This document shows positions 62,223-64,000 of a stretch of DNA of 64,000 nt, piece by piece (within the stretch, counting starts at the first letter, position 1; each line of letters starts with the position of its first letter). Position numbers and translations under genes: made by a program. The stretch is taken from NCBI GenBank assembly GCA_009684525.1, contig WKKR01000001.1, forward strand, positions 868,001 to 932,000, in the 5' to 3' direction. Source of the DNA: Geobacter sp. (GTDB lineage: Bacteria; Desulfobacterota; Desulfuromonadia; Geobacterales; DSM-12255). Under the pieces are notes generated by a model. That model was not told the origin of the DNA and made no database searches. It was given only the letters and a program-made list of their open reading frames with translations.

Positions 62223-62240
62223 AACGAAAGGGACATACCG

Positions 62241-63308
62241 ATGAGTATCGAGATCAACTCCGTATCAAAATCGTTCGACAGCTTCAAGGCCCTCAGCGAC
62301 ATCAACCTGCGGGTACCTTCGGGTGAACTGGTGGCGCTGCTCGGCCCGTCCGGGTCGGGCAAGACAACCCTGCTCCGGATTATTGCCGGTCTTGAATCGC
62401 CGGACGCGGGTGAAATTCTCTTCAACGGCAACTCAGCAAGCAAGAACGTGCGGGAACGTCAAATAGGTTTCGTATTCCAGCACTATGCCCTATTCCGACA
62501 CATGACCGTTTTCGACAACATCGCCTTCGGTCTGCAGGTCAAGCCACGTAGCGAACGTCCCAACAAAGCGGAGATCAGGGAAAAGGTCAACGACCTGCTC
62601 AGGCTGATCCAGCTGGATAACCTCGCCAGCCGGTATCCGTCGCAACTTTCAGGCGGTCAGCGGCAGCGGGTGGCGCTGGCCAGGGCGCTCGCGGTCGAAC
62701 CGAAAGTGCTGCTCCTGGATGAACCGTTCGGGGCACTCGATGCCGGGGTCAGACAGGAACTGCGGCGCTGGCTGCGGCGTCTGCATGACGAAATCCATAT
62801 CACCAGCGTCTTTGTCACCCATGACCAGGAGGAAGCCCTGGAAGTGGCAGACCGGATCGTGGTCATGAACAGCGGCAGGATCGAACAGGAAGGGTCCCCC
62901 GACACGGTCTACCAGCATCCGGCCACCCCGTTCGTGTTCGACTTTCTCGGCAGCGTCAACCTGTTTCATGGGAGGGTGCACCAGGGGGAAGCGGTGCTGG
63001 GGGGGATGGCACTTCCGTCTCCGGAACATGCCGACGCCGACAACACGCCGGCGATCGGCTACGTCAGGTCGCACGACATCGAGATCGAACGGTCCCGTTC
63101 GGACGCTGCCGCCCTGCAGGCGTCGGTCCGCTCCCTGCACGCAGTCGGACCACTGGTGCGGGTGAGTCTGCACCTCGCAACGAACAACGAAGAAGTCGAG
63201 GCGGAATTGCCGCGCGAAACAGCCGATCGCCTCGGTCTCAGCATCGGGGAAAGGGTCTACGCACGGCCGCGCAAGGTGCATCTCTTCGTGGAAGACTACC
63301 AGATCTGA
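62241..63308 (+). CDS. cysA: Sulfate ABC transporter ATP-binding protein
   Basis: 355 residues. Walker [16 protein letters not shown], signature [16 protein letters not shown], Walker [19 protein letters not shown]-loop in [15 protein letters not shown], then a C-terminal TOBE-like domain (about 240-355). Powers sulfate import. Last gene of the plus-strand operon; no clear hairpin terminator was found in the 91 bases before the PilZ gene. Confidence 0.95.
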   Translation: MSIEINSVSKSFDSFKALSDINLRVPSGELVALLGPSGSGKTTLLRIIAGLESPDAGEILFNGNSASKNVRERQIGFVFQHYALFRHMTVFDNIAFGLQVKPRSERPNKAEIREKVNDLLRLIQLDNLASRYPSQLSGGQRQRVALARALAVEPKVLLLDEPFGALDAGVRQELRRWLRRLHDEIHITSVFVTHDQEEALEVADRIVVMNSGRIEQEGSPDTVYQHPATPFVFDFLGSVNLFHGRVHQGEAVLGGMALPSPEHADADNTPAIGYVRSHDIEIERSRSDAAALQASVRSLHAVGPLVRVSLHLATNNEEVEAELPRETADRLGLSIGERVYARPRKVHLFVEDYQI

Positions 63309-63399
63309 GCGGGAATCCGGGCGCAGACACGCAGGGCCGTTTCTCGGTGGGTACGCCGGCGCGTGACGCCAATCTCGGGCAGGGGGTGCTTGTCGAAGA

Positions 63400-64000
63400 T
63401 CAGACGAAAAGCCGCTTGTTGCTCTCCGCCTTGGTCCGCTCCACAAGGACCATGAGTTCGCGGTGCAGTGCCACGTCAATGGCTTCGAAACAGACGCCGA
63501 TGCCGGGCGCCGCATGGGCCGCGCCCCATTCGCGCCGCCAGCAGACCCTCCCCTTCACTGTCGCACGGTTATCTACCCCCACGAAATCGATCCAGACGGT
63601 CTCCTGCGGCTGAAATCGGCCGGCAGGAGTCGCAAGGAAACAACCCCCTTCCGAAACGTTCATGGTGAAGGCCTTTTCGGCATCCACACCGAATGCCGGC
63701 GCGGGTGAAAGCAGGGCGTTCAGGTTCAGGGGGACCCGGTTGTGAGGATAGACGATCCTGGGGACCGTGGCGGTACAGAGGGAGATGAACTGGGCCAGCG
63801 TTGAGGCCGAGCCGTCTCCTCCCGCTGCCATGAGCAGCTTGATGGCTCCGCTCTTCGGGCTCAGGTTCAGGATGGCATTGGGGATGACCGCGAGAGAATC
63901 CGAGATCTGGAGTTTTTCCAGGTAGGTGGCCCTGACGTTCAGCGGCAGGTCAATCAGGATGCCGTGGTACGCCGCCTTTCCCGTCAGGCCGGGGATCAGG
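63400..64000 (-). CDS. PilZ-domain protein (C-terminal part; runs past the right edge)
   Basis: The minus-strand frame is open from the edge at 64000 to the stop at 63400, about 200 residues. The ORF is not limited to the internal Met at 63831. The N-terminal part (LIPGLTGKAAYHGILIDLPLNV, SDSLAVIPNAILNLSPK) is a YcgR-N-like or other beta-rich segment. The C-terminal part is PilZ-like with FTMNVSEGGCFLATP (the DxSxxG position reads NVSEGG) and the WIDFV/GRVCWRREW strands. PilZ domains bind cyclic di-GMP; the Arg motif (VPRIVYPHNRVPL) is only partly standard. Convergent with cysA. Confidence 0.75.
   Translation of the reverse strand, partial: LIPGLTGKAAYHGILIDLPLNVRATYLEKLQISDSLAVIPNAILNLSPKSGAIKLLMAAGGDGSASTLAQFISLCTATVPRIVYPHNRVPLNLNALLSPAPAFGVDAEKAFTMNVSEGGCFLATPAGRFQPQETVWIDFVGVDNRATVKGRVCWRREWGAAHAAPGIGVCFEAIDVALHRELMVLVERTKAESNKRLFV

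Noticed and set aside
1-64000. CRISPR array, prophage, insertion sequence or rRNA operon
   Set aside because: No regularly spaced repeats, transposase, integrase, phage structural gene or rRNA sequence was seen on either strand.

Overview
The window looks like a chromosomal segment of a Geobacter-like member of the Desulfuromonadota (formerly Deltaproteobacteria). The reasons are the tmRNA tag (ADNYNYAVAA), a pan operon, a group III type phosphofructokinase, a malic enzyme-phosphotransacetylase fusion, an XrtA/PEP-CTERM exopolysaccharide locus, sigma-54-type promoters and a Hyf/Ehr-type membrane complex. Almost every base is coding, and most genes sit in tight operons with ATGA or TAATG overlaps.

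Layout. (1) 1-10.3 kb, visibly AT-rich: a minus-strand exopolysaccharide operon of the exosortase A (XrtA) type: TPR lipoprotein PrsT, polyprenyl glycosylphosphotransferase, Wza-like export protein, Wzz-like chain-length protein, tyrosine autokinase, ExeA-like ATPase and the start of an outer-membrane barrel protein. Divergent from it are a CAAX-type protease and a PEP-CTERM protein with its own sigma-54 promoter. No exosortase gene lies in the window. (2) 10.7-11.6 kb: ssrA (tmRNA) and smpB. The AT-rich block starts at the 3' end of ssrA, a classic island integration site. (3) 11.7-20.1 kb, minus strand: amidohydrolase, panBCD, a GAF-containing chemotaxis receptor, then HIT protein, ROK sugar kinase and pfkA. 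(4) 20.2-32.6 kb, plus strand: maeB, a TonB-C protein, moxR-DUF58-transglutaminase, a large TPR protein, a small sigma-54-driven membrane protein, thrC and a nucleotidase-like HAD protein. (5) 32.6-39 kb, minus strand: dCMP deaminase-nrdR, then ribD-ribE-ribBA-ribH-nusB-hom. (6) 39.1-41.4 kb: an HD-domain protein; an operon of a DUF1858-like redox protein, a ferredoxin-less Fe-S family protein and a hemerythrin-like protein behind an FNR/DNR-like site; and a convergent second copy of the small membrane protein, also with a sigma-54 promoter. (7) 41.7-53.3 kb: two divergent transcription units built around a hydrogenase-4-like membrane complex whose catalytic subunit lacks the nickel-binding cysteines (Ehr type). 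One unit is antitoxin-toxin, an HTH-PTS EIIA fusion and a HyfB-like subunit. The other is HyfB-, HyfC-, HyfE-, HyfF- and HyfG-like subunits, an IclR regulator and a HyfI-like subunit. A palindromic candidate operator lies between them. (8) 53.7-63.3 kb, plus strand: a full sulfate uptake and assimilation operon (small sulfite reductase, TusA-like protein, cysH, cysD, mnmA, cysN, small unknown, sbp, cysT, cysW, cysA), followed by the 3' part of a minus-strand PilZ-domain gene.

The most interesting part is region 7. A proton-pumping, complex-I-like module without a NiFe site is combined with a fused HTH-EIIA protein, an embedded IclR regulator and a toxin-antitoxin pair. Next come the two paralogous sigma-54-controlled micro-membrane proteins, the insertion of mnmA between cysD and cysN, and a DUF58 gene with no standard start codon. 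All function calls are from reading the sequence; no database search was run.
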